From: Bradyrhizobium manausense | GTDB lineage: Bacteria; Pseudomonadota; Alphaproteobacteria; Rhizobiales; Xanthobacteraceae | Reading direction: 5' to 3' | Assembly (NCBI RefSeq): GCF_018131105.1 | Contig: NZ_JAFCJI010000005.1 | Coordinates: 124,001 to 188,000 of the forward strand | DNA length: 64,000 nucleotides | Shown: positions 42,101 to 51,033 of the stretch, one piece after another | Layout: the number at the start of each line of letters is the position of its first letter | Numbering within the stretch: position 1 is the stretch's first letter | The notes under the pieces: model-generated | Told to the model about the DNA's origin: nothing | The model's input: the letters and a program-made list of their open reading frames with translations, nothing else | Databases searched by the model: none | Made by a program: the position numbers and the translations under genes

Positions 42101-43213
42101 CTACCGCGCCCCGAACGTGGTCTTGCCGAACAGCGCCTTTTGCGTGGACGGCTGCGAGCGCCAGAATTGCGGGGGGGCTTCGACTTCGCCGCCGAGTTCG
42201 GCGGCGGCGTGCCAGCCCCAGCGCGGGTCGTAGAGCATGCCGCGGGCGAGCGCGACCATGTCGGCCTTGCCGGAGGCGACGATCTCCTCGGCCTGCCTGC
42301 CTTCGGTGATCAGGCCCACCGCGATAACAGGCAAGCCGGTCTCGCGCTTGATGCTGTCCGCGAACTGCACCTGATAGCCGGGGCCGAGCGCGATCTTCTG
42401 CAGCGGCGAGACGCCGCCGGAGGAGGCATCGATCCAGTCGACGCCGCGCGCCTTCAAGGCTCTCGCGAATTCGATGGTCTGCGCGAGGTCCCAGCCGCCC
42501 TCGACCCAATCGGTCGACGACACCCGCATGCCGACGGGCTTGTCATGCGGGAACACGGCGCGCACCGCGTCGAAGATCTCGAGCGGGAAGCGCATGCGAT
42601 TTTCGAGCGAGCCGCCATATTCGTCGGTGCGCCTGTTCGAGATCGGCGACAGGAATTGATGCATGAGATAACCATGCGCGCCGTGCAGCTCGATCGCGTC
42701 GATGCCGATGCGCTCCGCGCGCTTCGCGCTGTCGACAAAAGCCTCGCGGATGCGCTTCAGGCCGGCGGCATCGAGCGCGAGGGGGGCGGCCTCGCCCTCC
42801 TTGTGCGGAATGGCCGACGGCGCCACCGTCTGCCAGCCGCCTTCGCCGATCGGAATGAGCTGGCCGCCGTCCCAGGGCCGCGCGCTGGAGGCCTTGCGAC
42901 CGGCATGGGCGAGCTGCATCGCAATCGCGGTGCTCGAATGCTTGCGGGCCGAGCTCAGGATCTGCTTCAGCGCGGCCTCGGCGGCGTCGCTGTAGAGCCC
43001 GAGGCAGCCCGGCGTGATGCGGCCGATCGCCTCGACATGGGTCGCTTCGATGCAGAACATCGCCGCGCCCGACAGCGCCAGATTGTTGATGTGTGTGAAA
43101 TGCCAATCGGTGGGAACACCGTCTTCGGCCGAATACTGGCACATCGGCGACACCACCAGACGGTTCTTCAGCGTCAGGCCGCGCAGCTTGATCGGGGAAA
43201 ACAGGGCGCTCAT
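42101..43213 (-). CDS. Old yellow enzyme-type NADH:flavin oxidoreductase (YqjM-like)
   Basis: A 370-residue FMN-dependent ene-reductase-type TIM barrel. It starts LFSPIKLRGLTLKNRLVVSPMCQYSAEDG, with the YqjM-class Cys in PMCQYS, then MQLAHAGRKASS, the substrate His pair in IELHGAHGYLMHQFLSPISNRRTDEYGGS and WIDASSGGV. It probably reduces activated C=C bonds of enones or xenobiotics with NAD(P)H. The ATG at 43213 starts at the family N-terminus; the frame is open to 43315 without homology. It is monocistronic, flanked by family B repeats on both sides. Confidence 0.93.
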   Translation of the reverse strand: MSALFSPIKLRGLTLKNRLVVSPMCQYSAEDGVPTDWHFTHINNLALSGAAMFCIEATHVEAIGRITPGCLGLYSDAAEAALKQILSSARKHSSTAIAMQLAHAGRKASSARPWDGGQLIPIGEGGWQTVAPSAIPHKEGEAAPLALDAAGLKRIREAFVDSAKRAERIGIDAIELHGAHGYLMHQFLSPISNRRTDEYGGSLENRMRFPLEIFDAVRAVFPHDKPVGMRVSSTDWVEGGWDLAQTIEFARALKARGVDWIDASSGGVSPLQKIALGPGYQVQFADSIKRETGLPVIAVGLITEGRQAEEIVASGKADMVALARGMLYDPRWGWHAAAELGGEVEAPPQFWRSQPSTQKALFGKTTFGAR

Positions 43214-43354
43214 GCGGGGATCCGGGAATGGAGGAATGGAAGCGATTGCATGAAGTTTAGTGTCCCGACGGCGAATTGCCAGCCGCACGGGGAGCATGGC
43301 GGCGCGCGGGGTCATGCATTGTGGTCGTCATGTGATGGGGGCCAGACCCACAGC

Positions 43355-43508
43355 CGTCGTCCCGGCCTGGTGCGCAATTGCGCACGGGAGCCGGGACCCA
43401 TACCCCCAGGGAGGAGTTGTTGCGCAAAACCGGTCACCCCGAGTCCTCGCCAAACCACTCCCTGTGGTCATGGATCCCGGATCTGCGCTTCGCTTGTCCG
43501 GGACGACA
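43355..43508. repeat. Dispersed palindromic intergenic repeat, family B (copy 3)
   Basis: CCGTCGTCCCGGCCTGGTGC at the left, TCGCCAAACCACTCCCTG and GCTTGTCCGGGACGACAG at the right. The central part differs from other copies (contains GGAGTTGTTGCGCAAAACC). It lies in the 319-base gap between the esterase-like and oxidoreductase genes; nothing else is seen there. Confidence 0.85.
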
Positions 43509-43532
43509 GCGGAGATTGCCGCGACAGCCGGG

Positions 43533-44594
43533 CTACTCCATCAGCGTGAACTGCAACAGCAGCGTCCGCTGGAGCAGCGAGAAATTATCGTCCGACACCA
43601 TGGTCAGCACGGTCTCGCCCTCCGTCGTGACATGGGCGTCGATGCCTTCCATGTTGTCGACCTCATGGCCGAGATCGGCATCGAACAGCACCGGGCCGTC
43701 GACCACTGCGCCCGGCGCGATCGCCTTCAGGGGCAGCGAGCGGATGCGGATGTTGATGCCGGTGAACCATGAGAATTTTCGCTCGAGGATGAGCAATTCG
43801 CCCGAGGCCAGCAGCACGGCATCGCTGATGAACTGCTTGTCGGTGCGCTTGATGCTGAACTGGCCCGGCGAGGGCCCGCCGATCAGGAAGCCGACCAGGT
43901 TGCCGTCGGCATCGATGCCGCCTTCCGACATCGCGATCAGCGTGCCGGCAAGCGGCTGGCCTTTCGGCACGAACACCAGCGCCTCCAGCCCCTTGTTGTA
44001 GGGCAGCTTGCGCAGCGCGGACGGCGTCGGCAGCACCTCGCCGTGGGCGCGCGTGCCGCCCCTGGCAAAGTCGAAACGCATGATCTGGTTGACGCGTTCG
44101 AGCCCGACATAGACGAGCGAACCATCGCGCGCGAGCGACTCGGTATCGTACCAGAGCCGCTTTTCGGTGATCGGCCGTCCCTCGGCATTGAGCATCGGCG
44201 CGGCCTCGACGTCGTCGAGCCCGGCCATTTTGCCACCGGCATAGCGGATGCCGCCTGTGAACCAGGTGCCCTGATCCGACAGCGCCAGGAAGCGCTCGCC
44301 CTTGCCGTCGAGGAAGCGAAAGCCGGAGAGGCCGCCGAAGCCGCGATGCGGCGAGGTCAGCACCAGCCCGCTGCGATATTGCAAGGAGCCGAAGCGCACG
44401 CGCGCGCGATCGCGCGGCTCGAAGGACGGGATCTGCCGCGCATTGACGTCGATGCTGACCGGCGCGGTGACGGCGTGCTCGGGCTGCGCCGGTCTGGGCG
44501 CAGGTTCGGCCAGCGCGAGCCGAGGCAGAGCGAGAGTGGAAAATCCCGCCGCCACGTGGCCAAGAAAGCTGCGGCGGGATCGAAGGTTGCTCAC
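43533..44594 (-). CDS. Phytase-like esterase domain protein with Tat signal
   Basis: A 353-residue exported protein of the esterase-like/phytase-like beta-propeller family. The twin-arginine signal RSRRSFLGHVAAGFSTLALPRLALA indicates folded export to the periplasm. The mature part includes GGLSGFRFLDGKGERFLALSDQG and YVGLERVNQIMRFD, with acidic residues that could bind Ca, and ends in DNMEGIDAHVTTEGETVLTMVSDDNF. The reaction is not established. The GTG at 44594 overlaps the cobT stop (GTGA), so it is coupled to cobalamin genes although a functional link is not obvious. Confidence 0.85.
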   Translation of the reverse strand: MSNLRSRRSFLGHVAAGFSTLALPRLALAEPAPRPAQPEHAVTAPVSIDVNARQIPSFEPRDRARVRFGSLQYRSGLVLTSPHRGFGGLSGFRFLDGKGERFLALSDQGTWFTGGIRYAGGKMAGLDDVEAAPMLNAEGRPITEKRLWYDTESLARDGSLVYVGLERVNQIMRFDFARGGTRAHGEVLPTPSALRKLPYNKGLEALVFVPKGQPLAGTLIAMSEGGIDADGNLVGFLIGGPSPGQFSIKRTDKQFISDAVLLASGELLILERKFSWFTGINIRIRSLPLKAIAPGAVVDGPVLFDADLGHEVDNMEGIDAHVTTEGETVLTMVSDDNFSLLQRTLLLQFTLME

Positions 44595-46492
44595 GAATGC
44601 AATTTGCGCCGCGGGCGATTGGCCGGTTGCGTGGGCGCCGTGTTGGTCTCGCTGAAGAGTTCGGCGAGCTTTTCGGTGATGGCGCCGCCGAGTTCTTCGG
44701 CGTCCACGATCGTCACCGCGCGGCGATAATAGCGCGTCACGTCATGACCGATGCCGATCGCGATCAGCTCGACGGGCGAGCGGGTCTCGATCTCCTCGAT
44801 GATGTGGCGCAGATGCCGCTCGAGGTAGTTGCCGGGATTGACCGACAGCGTGGAATCGTCGACCGGCGCACCATCCGAGATCATCATCAGGATCTTGCGC
44901 TGCTCGGGGCGGCCGAGCAGGCGCTTGTGCGCCCAGTCGAGCGCCTCGCCGTCGATGTTCTCTTTCAGCAGACCCTCGCGCATCATCAGGCCGAGGTTCT
45001 TCCGCGCACGGCGCCAGGGGGCGTCGGCGGATTTGTAGATGATGTGGCGGAGATCGTTGAGGCGGCCGGGATTGGCCGGCTTGCCGGCGGCCAGCCACGC
45101 CTCGCGCGACTGCCCGCCCTTCCAGGCGCGCGTGGTGAAGCCCAGAATCTCGACCTTGACGCCGCAACGCTCCAGCGTGCGCGCGAGAATGTCGGCGCAG
45201 GTGGCGGCGACCGTGATCGGGCGTCCGCGCATCGAGCCGGAATTGTCGAGCAGCAGCGTGACGACGGTGTCGCGGAACGTGGCCTCCTTCTCGTGCATGA
45301 AGGACAGGGGGTGATAGGGATCGGTGACCACGCGCGACAGGCGCGCGGGATCGAGGATACCCTCCTCGAGATCGAACTCCCAGGCGCGGTTCTGCTGCGC
45401 CATCAGGCGACGCTGAAGGCGGTTGGCGAGGCGGGCGACGATGCCCTGCAGATGCGCGAGCTGCTTGTCGAGATAGGCGCGCAGGCGCTCCAGCTCGTCA
45501 TGGTCGCAGAGATCCTCGGCGGCGATGACCTCGTCGAATTTCGGCGCGAAGGCGTGATATTCCGGCCCGCGCGGCTCGTTCTTGCCGTGCGAGTTCGGAC
45601 GCGTCGCCTCGCCCGGCGTCTCGTCGTCGCCGAGCTCACCGTCGTCGAAGGTGTCGGAGGTCGAGGCCTGCGCGCTTTCCATCGCGCTGTCGCTCATCTC
45701 TTCCGAGGAGGCCTGCGCCTGGTCGGCGCTCATCTCCTGCGCGGCGTCGGAATCGGGCGAGCCCTCGGCGCCGGACTGATCGTTGTCGCCGTCCTGGTTC
45801 TCGTCGTTGTCCTCGTCATCCTCGCTGTCGGCGCTGCGCTCGTCGCCAAGTTCGAGCGCGGTCAGGAGGTCATGCACGGCGTCGCTGAACTTGGTCTGGT
45901 CCTCGACCACGCCGTCGAGCCGGTCGAGCCGCTTCCCGATCTTGTCTTCGAGGATCGGCCGCCAGAGATCGACCATCTTCTTCGCGGCGGCGGGCGGTGC
46001 CATGCCGGTGAGGCGCTCGCGCACCAGCATCGCCAATGCGTCGGCGAGCGGCGCATCGGCGCGATCGGTGATCTCGTCGAACTTGCCGCGATGGAAATGA
46101 TCATCGAGCATCGCGGTGAGGTTTTTCGCAACGCCCGCCATGCGGCGCGCACCGATCGCCTCGACACGGGCCTGCTCGACCGCCTCGAACACGCCGCGCG
46201 CCTGCGGATTGCCGGGCATCAGCTTGCGATGCAGTTTGGCGTCGTGACAGGCGATCTTGAGCGCGATCGAATCGGCGTGGCCGCGCACGATCGCAGCATC
46301 ACGCCTGGTCATTTTTCGCGCGGGCTCGGGCAAACGGGCCTTGCCGGGCGCGAGGCCCGGGCGCTCGGCCGCGAAGGAGACGTCGAGCTCCGGCGTCTTC
46401 GCGATCGCCTTCAGGCAGGACGCCACCGAGCGCTTGAACGGCTCGGTCGGGGCTTCCTTGCTGTTGCGGAATTTGGAGTTGGAGGTGGTCAT
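44591..46492 (-). CDS. cobT: Cobaltochelatase subunit CobT
   Basis: The 633-residue CobT subunit of the ATP-dependent cobaltochelatase CobNST, which inserts Co2+ into hydrogenobyrinic acid a,c-diamide in aerobic cobalamin synthesis. The N-terminal helical part is followed by a strongly acidic linker (SADSEDDEDNDENQDGDNDQ) and a C-terminal von Willebrand domain with MIDAS motif LLLDNSGSMRG and DGAPVDDSTLSVNPGNYLE. Length and layout match the family. cobS lies upstream on the same strand, separated by a family B repeat. The large CobN subunit is not in the window. Confidence 0.96.
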   Translation of the reverse strand: MTTSNSKFRNSKEAPTEPFKRSVASCLKAIAKTPELDVSFAAERPGLAPGKARLPEPARKMTRRDAAIVRGHADSIALKIACHDAKLHRKLMPGNPQARGVFEAVEQARVEAIGARRMAGVAKNLTAMLDDHFHRGKFDEITDRADAPLADALAMLVRERLTGMAPPAAAKKMVDLWRPILEDKIGKRLDRLDGVVEDQTKFSDAVHDLLTALELGDERSADSEDDEDNDENQDGDNDQSGAEGSPDSDAAQEMSADQAQASSEEMSDSAMESAQASTSDTFDDGELGDDETPGEATRPNSHGKNEPRGPEYHAFAPKFDEVIAAEDLCDHDELERLRAYLDKQLAHLQGIVARLANRLQRRLMAQQNRAWEFDLEEGILDPARLSRVVTDPYHPLSFMHEKEATFRDTVVTLLLDNSGSMRGRPITVAATCADILARTLERCGVKVEILGFTTRAWKGGQSREAWLAAGKPANPGRLNDLRHIIYKSADAPWRRARKNLGLMMREGLLKENIDGEALDWAHKRLLGRPEQRKILMMISDGAPVDDSTLSVNPGNYLERHLRHIIEEIETRSPVELIAIGIGHDVTRYYRRAVTIVDAEELGGAITEKLAELFSETNTAPTQPANRPRRKLHS

Positions 46493-46502
46493 CTCGCCCT
46501 AT

Positions 46503-46623
46503 CCGTCGCCCCGGCGGAGGCCGGGGCCCATAACCACCGGCCGTCGTTGGATCAGAAAAACGATCGGCGTCGCTTCATCGAGACATCACGCGGTATGGGT
46601 CCCGGCGTTCGCCGGGACGACAC
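46503..46623. repeat. Dispersed palindromic intergenic repeat, family B (copy 4)
   Basis: CCGTCGCCCCGGCGGAGGCC with GGGGCCCATAACC at the left and GGTATGGGTCCCGGCGTTCG at the right. It lies between cobS and cobT, so it is probably transcribed inside the cobST message and could form a stabilising or attenuating hairpin there. Confidence 0.85.
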
Positions 46624-46634
46624 ACCACGAGAGA

Positions 46635-47633
46635 TCAGGACAGCGCCACGTTGACTGCCGATTCCGGCAGCTCCGCGTTGAAGCAGCGCTGGTAGAACTC
46701 GGCGACCAGGGGACGCTCGAGCTCGTCGCACTTGTTGAGGAAGGTGACGCGGAAGGCGAAGCCGATATCGCCGAAGATGTCGGCGTTCTCGGCCCAGGTG
46801 ATCACCGTGCGCGGGCTCATCACCGTCGACAGATCGCCATTGGCGAAGGCGTTACGGGTGAGATCGGCGAGGCGCACCATCTTGTTGACGATGTCGCGGC
46901 CTTCCTGGGTGCGGTAGTGCTTGGCCTTGGCCAGCACGATCTCCACTTCCTCGTCGTGGCTGAGGTAGTTGAGCGTCGTGACGATCGACCAGCGGTCCAT
47001 CTGGCCCTGGTTGATCTGCTGGGTGCCGTGATAGAGGCCCGACGTGTCGCCGAGGCCGACCGTGTTGGCGGTCGAGAACATGCGGAACGCCGGATGCGGC
47101 TTGATCACCTTGTTCTGGTCGAGCAGCGTCAGGCGTCCCGAGACCTCCAGCACGCGCTGAATCACGAACATCACGTCCGGGCGGCCGGCGTCGTATTCGT
47201 CGAACACCAGCGCGACATTGTTCTGGAGCGCCCAGGGCAGGATGCCGTCACGAAACTCGGTGACCTGCTTGCCGTCGCGGACCACGATGGAGTCCTTGCC
47301 GACGAGGTCGATGCGGCTGATGTGGCTGTCGAGGTTGACGCGCACGCAGGGCCAGTTCAGGCGGGCGGCGACCTGCTCGATATGGGTGGATTTACCGGTG
47401 CCGTGATAGCCGGTGACCATCACGCGGCGGTTGCGGGCGAAGCCGGCGAGAATGGCAAGCGTGGTGGCGCGGTCGAAACGGTAGTCGGAATCGACTTCAG
47501 GGACGTGAGGATCGACTTCGGAATAGGCCGGCACTTCGAGATCGCTGTCGATCCCGAACACCTGGCGCACCGACACCTTCATGTCGGGCAAACCGGAAAC
47601 TTCCTCAACTTTGGACATGGCGGCGGTCGTCAT
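46635..47633 (-). CDS. cobS: Cobaltochelatase subunit CobS
   Basis: The 332-residue AAA+ ATPase subunit of aerobic cobaltochelatase. Walker A GYHGTGKST is at about 75-83, Walker B-like LVFDEYDAGRPD and sensor-1 region FRMFSTANTVGLGDTSGLYHG follow. It forms a ring with CobT that drives metal insertion by CobN. The ATG at 47633 is supported by GGAGG; the frame is open to 47750 but lacks homology. Its length equals that of characterised CobS proteins. No cobalamin riboswitch was recognised in the 297-base gap upstream. Confidence 0.97.
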   Translation of the reverse strand: MTTAAMSKVEEVSGLPDMKVSVRQVFGIDSDLEVPAYSEVDPHVPEVDSDYRFDRATTLAILAGFARNRRVMVTGYHGTGKSTHIEQVAARLNWPCVRVNLDSHISRIDLVGKDSIVVRDGKQVTEFRDGILPWALQNNVALVFDEYDAGRPDVMFVIQRVLEVSGRLTLLDQNKVIKPHPAFRMFSTANTVGLGDTSGLYHGTQQINQGQMDRWSIVTTLNYLSHDEEVEIVLAKAKHYRTQEGRDIVNKMVRLADLTRNAFANGDLSTVMSPRTVITWAENADIFGDIGFAFRVTFLNKCDELERPLVAEFYQRCFNAELPESAVNVALS

Positions 47634-47930
47634 CAATCCTCCGAGGCCCCGGGCGGTCCCGAGACCAGTTATTTGCACGTTGGCTGCGGCTGGGTGCGGT
47701 CGCGAACCTATCAGAGACAACGTGCCGGCAGAAGCCCGCGCCCCAATCAAAGTTCCGTTGTCTTTTCATTTAGATAGGCAAGGAACGCGATTTTGGGAAG
47801 GCTGCCCTGCAAATCTCGCCCAAATTTCGCGCCGATGAGGTGGCGTGCCCACGCGAGTGGCACCTTCAACGCTCCACCCTACTTATGTAAGGGTCTGAAC
47901 CCGAAAGCCCCAGCCCGCTACAGAAACCTC

Positions 47931-48590
47931 GTGACGTCCTTTCTCGATCCCCTGATCTCCTTCGTTTCAGTCCATGCGTGGCTGGCCTACCTGACCCTGT
48001 TCCTGGCGGCGCTTCTCGAAGCGGTTCCGGTGGTGGGGTCGGTCATCCCCGGTTCGACCATCATCCTGGCGCTGAGCGCATTGGTTCCCGGCGGCGACCT
48101 GAAGCTGCAATGGGTGCTGCTGGCGGCCGTCATCGGGGCCGTGCTCGGCGACGGCTCGGCCTACTGGCTCGGGCACCTGCAGCAGCGCAAAATCCTCAAC
48201 ACCTGGCCGCTGACCAGATATCCGCGCGTGATCGAGGAGAGCGAGACCTTCTTCAACCGCTTCGGCACCTGGGCCGTGTTCTTCGCCCGCTTCGTGCCGC
48301 CGATCCGCGCGTTCGTGCCTGTGACCGCCGGTGCGCTCGATATGCCGCCGGCGAAATTCTACGCGGTCAATATCCCCGCGATCCTGGTCTGGGCGCCGGC
48401 CCATGTGCTGCCGGGCGTGCTGGCGGTCTCGGCCTTCCACGAATATTTCGGCGTGGCGCACCACGGGCATCCGGGCAAGCATCTCTGGATCTTGACGGTG
48501 GTCGGGGTGGCGATCATCGCCGGCCTGGGCGTCTTGTATTATCGCCGGCGGCAGAACGGCGTTGTCGCAGCGGCCAAGCCGCAGGCCTGA
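47931..48590 (+). CDS. DedA family membrane protein
   Basis: A 219-residue inner-membrane protein of the DedA (SNARE-associated) family, implicated in lipid-carrier flipping and envelope homeostasis. Family blocks are LEAVPVVGSVIPGSTIILALSAL, GDGSAYWLGHLQQRK and FFARFVPPIRAFVPVTAGALDM, where the membrane-embedded Arg residues and Pro-Pro-x-Arg are conserved. The GTG at 47931 is the best start, since the frame upstream to 47793 is not conserved; the ribosome site is weak. It is divergent from cobS and convergent with a citrate synthase-like gene. Confidence 0.88.
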   Translation: MTSFLDPLISFVSVHAWLAYLTLFLAALLEAVPVVGSVIPGSTIILALSALVPGGDLKLQWVLLAAVIGAVLGDGSAYWLGHLQQRKILNTWPLTRYPRVIEESETFFNRFGTWAVFFARFVPPIRAFVPVTAGALDMPPAKFYAVNIPAILVWAPAHVLPGVLAVSAFHEYFGVAHHGHPGKHLWILTVVGVAIIAGLGVLYYRRRQNGVVAAAKPQA

Positions 48591-48595
48591 TTGGC

Positions 48596-49813
48596 CTAAG
48601 AAGCCCCCGCCCTTCTTCCCGGCGCCGGTCCCACATATCTCGCCCGCGGCCGGATCAGCTTGCCGAACTGCAACTGCTCGCTCGCATGCGCGATCCAGCC
48701 GACGCTGCGGGCCATGGCGAACACCGCAAGCTCACTGCCGGCGGGCAGACGCAGCGCGTGCACGAGCACGGCGAGCACATAGTCGATGTTGACGAACTCG
48801 CCAGTCGCCTCCGCGATCCGCTCCGGGACCTCGCGGGTGAATTTGCGCGGCGCACCGGCGCGCGCCAGCGCGTTCAACAGCGACTGCGCACGGGGATCGC
48901 CGTGCTTGTAGACGCCGTGGCCAAAGCCCGGAAAGCGTTCGCCGAGCGCAACGCGCTCGCGCACCATCGGCTCGACGTCACGGTCGACCAGCGTCTTCAC
49001 GAGTTGCGAGGCCAGCACGCCGGCGCCGCCATGCTTCGGCCCCTTCAGCGCAGCGAGGCCGGCAATGACGGAGTCGTAAAGACTGAGCCCCGTCGAGGCC
49101 GCGCAACGCGCAGTGAAGGTCGAGGCGTTCAGTTCGTGATCGGCCAGCAGCACCAGCGCGCGACGGATGAGATCAGGCGCGTGCTTGTTGTCAGGCGCCC
49201 AGGCGCGCGCGATCTGCTGATGCAGCGGCTCCGGCGACGCCTCGGCATTGAGCATGGTCGCGACCAGCAGCCGGACGATGCGTCCGCCGACCATCGCCCG
49301 GCCATCGGGCGCGCGCGTGAAGGCGCGCGAATCTGCGCTCGTCGCCAGCGCGAGCACGGCGATGGCGCGGTCGATCGGCGCGGCGCGGCGCGCAGCGTCC
49401 GCAATCGCGCGCATCTCGTCGGAGATTTTCGGCTGATTGTCGGGCGCGAACGGATCGACGTCCGAGACGTCCCAGAGCAGCGTTGCGGTGTGCTCCAGCG
49501 TGTCGTTCTCGGCGAGATCGACGCAGTTGACGCCGCGATAGATCGCGCCCTCCTCGGTGATCGTCGAGATCTCCGTGTCCATGACCGGGAGGTCAGCATC
49601 GAAGCTGCGCAGGCCGCGCGGCTCCGGCGAGGGGACCCGGCGTTCCTTGAGGGCGCGGACGTCCTCGGCACGGTAGCGGTTCTTGCGCGAGTCCGGCGTC
49701 GGCTCGGAGCGGATCAGGCCGCGGCTGACATAGGCGTAGAGCGTGGCCGGCGAGATCGCGAGTTCGGCCGCTGCTTCCCGGGCGGAGAGATAGAGGCCAT
49801 CATAATTTTTCAT
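48596..49813 (-). CDS. Citrate synthase family protein with N-terminal helix-turn-helix
   Basis: A 405-residue protein combining a MerR/excisionase-like HTH (LSAREAAAELAISPATLYAYVSRGLI, RYRAEDVRALKERR; residues 9-60) with a citrate synthase fold. The catalytic residues appear present: His in LLADHELNASTFTAR, His in FPGFGHGVYKHGDPRA and Asp in FVNIDYVLAVLVHAL. It could be a (methyl)citrate synthase that also binds DNA. The start at 49813 is three bases from a palindromic region shared with the divergent paralogue. The domain pairing is known in alphaproteobacterial genomes, but its function is, to my knowledge, not characterised. Confidence 0.88.
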   Translation of the reverse strand: MKNYDGLYLSAREAAAELAISPATLYAYVSRGLIRSEPTPDSRKNRYRAEDVRALKERRVPSPEPRGLRSFDADLPVMDTEISTITEEGAIYRGVNCVDLAENDTLEHTATLLWDVSDVDPFAPDNQPKISDEMRAIADAARRAAPIDRAIAVLALATSADSRAFTRAPDGRAMVGGRIVRLLVATMLNAEASPEPLHQQIARAWAPDNKHAPDLIRRALVLLADHELNASTFTARCAASTGLSLYDSVIAGLAALKGPKHGGAGVLASQLVKTLVDRDVEPMVRERVALGERFPGFGHGVYKHGDPRAQSLLNALARAGAPRKFTREVPERIAEATGEFVNIDYVLAVLVHALRLPAGSELAVFAMARSVGWIAHASEQLQFGKLIRPRARYVGPAPGRRAGAS

Positions 49814-49814
49814 A

Positions 49815-49843
49815 TTGATTTATGTAATCAAGATTGATCAATC
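49815..49843. promoter_or_regulatory. Tandem TTGAT-type palindromes between two citrate synthase genes
   Basis: TTGATT-N5-AATCAA (49815-49831... inner limits 49815 to 49831) is followed at once by the self-complementary GATTGATCAATC (49832-49843). Both contain the same TTGAT/ATCAA half-sites. They occupy an AT-rich 82-base divergent gap, immediately before the HTH-citrate synthase start. The HTH-fused enzyme itself is the obvious candidate binder. Confidence 0.6.
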
Positions 49844-49895
49844 TGTCGAGAGGACCGATTTTCCCTTGGTGCACTGCAAAAGGGAGATTCGGGCC

Positions 49896-50990
49896 ATGAA
49901 CATCCATCTTACGAAAAGCCAGATCGGGCTGGACGGCGTTCCCGCGGCCGAAACCGTGCTGAGCCATGTAGATGGCGAGCGCGGCGAGCTGATCATCGCC
50001 GGCGAGCACGTCGGTACCCTCGCCGCGAAGTCGAGCTTTGAGGGCGTCACCGCCCGGCTCTGGAATGGGGCCAGCAAGACCAACCTCACGGAAGCCAATG
50101 TGCGGGCGAGTCTGGGCGCGGCGCGCGAGCGCGCTTTCGCGCGGCTCTCCGAACTGCTGCCGGCGACCCGGGGCATGGGCATCATCGACGGGTTTCGTGC
50201 CGCGGTCGCGGGCCTGCGCGCCGAGCACGGCCTCGAGCACGAAGCGACCATCGTCGGCGCGTTTCCGGTGATCGCAGGCGCGCTGGTGCGCCGTGCCAAG
50301 GGGCTCGAGCCGGTCGCGCCCGATCCGACCGTGAGCCACGCCGCCGATACGCTGCGCATGCTGCAGGGGCGCGCACCCGCCGCGCGCGAGGTCACCGCAT
50401 TGGACGCCTATCTCGTCACCGCCAGCGACCACGGCATGAACGCCTCGACCTTCACCGCGCGCGTGGTGGCCTCGACGCAGGCCGATCTGTTCGCAGCCGT
50501 TACCGCCGGCTATTGCGCGCTGACCGGTCCGCTGCATGGCGGCGCGCCGGAGCCCGTGCTGGAAATGCTCGATGCGATCGGCTCGCGCGAACGCATCCAG
50601 CCTTGGGTGGATGCGGCGCTTGCGCGCGGCGAGCGGATGATGGGCTTCGGCCATCGCGTCTATCGCGTGCGTGATCCGCGCGCCGACGTGCTCAAGACCG
50701 CGGTCGAGGCGCTCGCGACCAACGGCACCGACCTGCCCTTTGCCGGCGAGGTCGAGGCCTATATTCGCGCAGCGCTACGCAAGAAGAACCCGGAGCGGCC
50801 GCTGGAGACCAATGTCGAGTTCTTCACCGCGATCCTGCTCGACTCGCTGACAATTCCAAGACAGGCGTTCACGCCGATCTTCGCGGTGGCACGTGCCGCC
50901 GGATGGACCGCACATGCACGCGAGCAGCAGCGGACGGGACGGTTGATCCGGCCGAGTTCGTCCTATGTGGGGGCGATGCCGGAGGCGTGA
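49896..50990 (+). CDS. Citrate synthase/methylcitrate synthase paralogue (CitA-type)
   Basis: A 364-residue citrate synthase fold protein, condensing oxaloacetate with acetyl- or propionyl-CoA. Conserved His residues are in TASDHGMNASTFTARVVAS and MGFGHRVYRVRDPRAD. At the catalytic Asp position the sequence reads TNVEFFTAILLD, with Glu, as in CitA-type (citrate synthase 2) proteins. The C-terminus RTGRLIRPSSSYVG is typical. The ATG at 49896 follows AAAAGGGAG. It diverges from the HTH-fused paralogue and probably works with it. The window does not show the main housekeeping gltA. Confidence 0.9.
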   Translation: MNIHLTKSQIGLDGVPAAETVLSHVDGERGELIIAGEHVGTLAAKSSFEGVTARLWNGASKTNLTEANVRASLGAARERAFARLSELLPATRGMGIIDGFRAAVAGLRAEHGLEHEATIVGAFPVIAGALVRRAKGLEPVAPDPTVSHAADTLRMLQGRAPAAREVTALDAYLVTASDHGMNASTFTARVVASTQADLFAAVTAGYCALTGPLHGGAPEPVLEMLDAIGSRERIQPWVDAALARGERMMGFGHRVYRVRDPRADVLKTAVEALATNGTDLPFAGEVEAYIRAALRKKNPERPLETNVEFFTAILLDSLTIPRQAFTPIFAVARAAGWTAHAREQQRTGRLIRPSSSYVGAMPEA

Positions 50991-51033
50991 CAAAGTAGCT
51001 CGGTAAAACACGACAGCGGAGCCAATACTCCAC

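Noticed and set aside
41966..43549. 527-residue plus-strand open frame opposite the OYE-type gene
   Set aside because: Overlaps a dispersed repeat and a convincing oxidoreductase on the other strand; no conserved motif.
44597..46654. 685-residue plus-strand open frame opposite cobT
   Set aside because: Antisense to the acidic, well-conserved cobT gene; composition is that of reversed GC-rich codons.
47634..47930. Cobalamin riboswitch upstream of cobS
   Set aside because: No B12-box-like sequence or expected helices were recognised in the gap.
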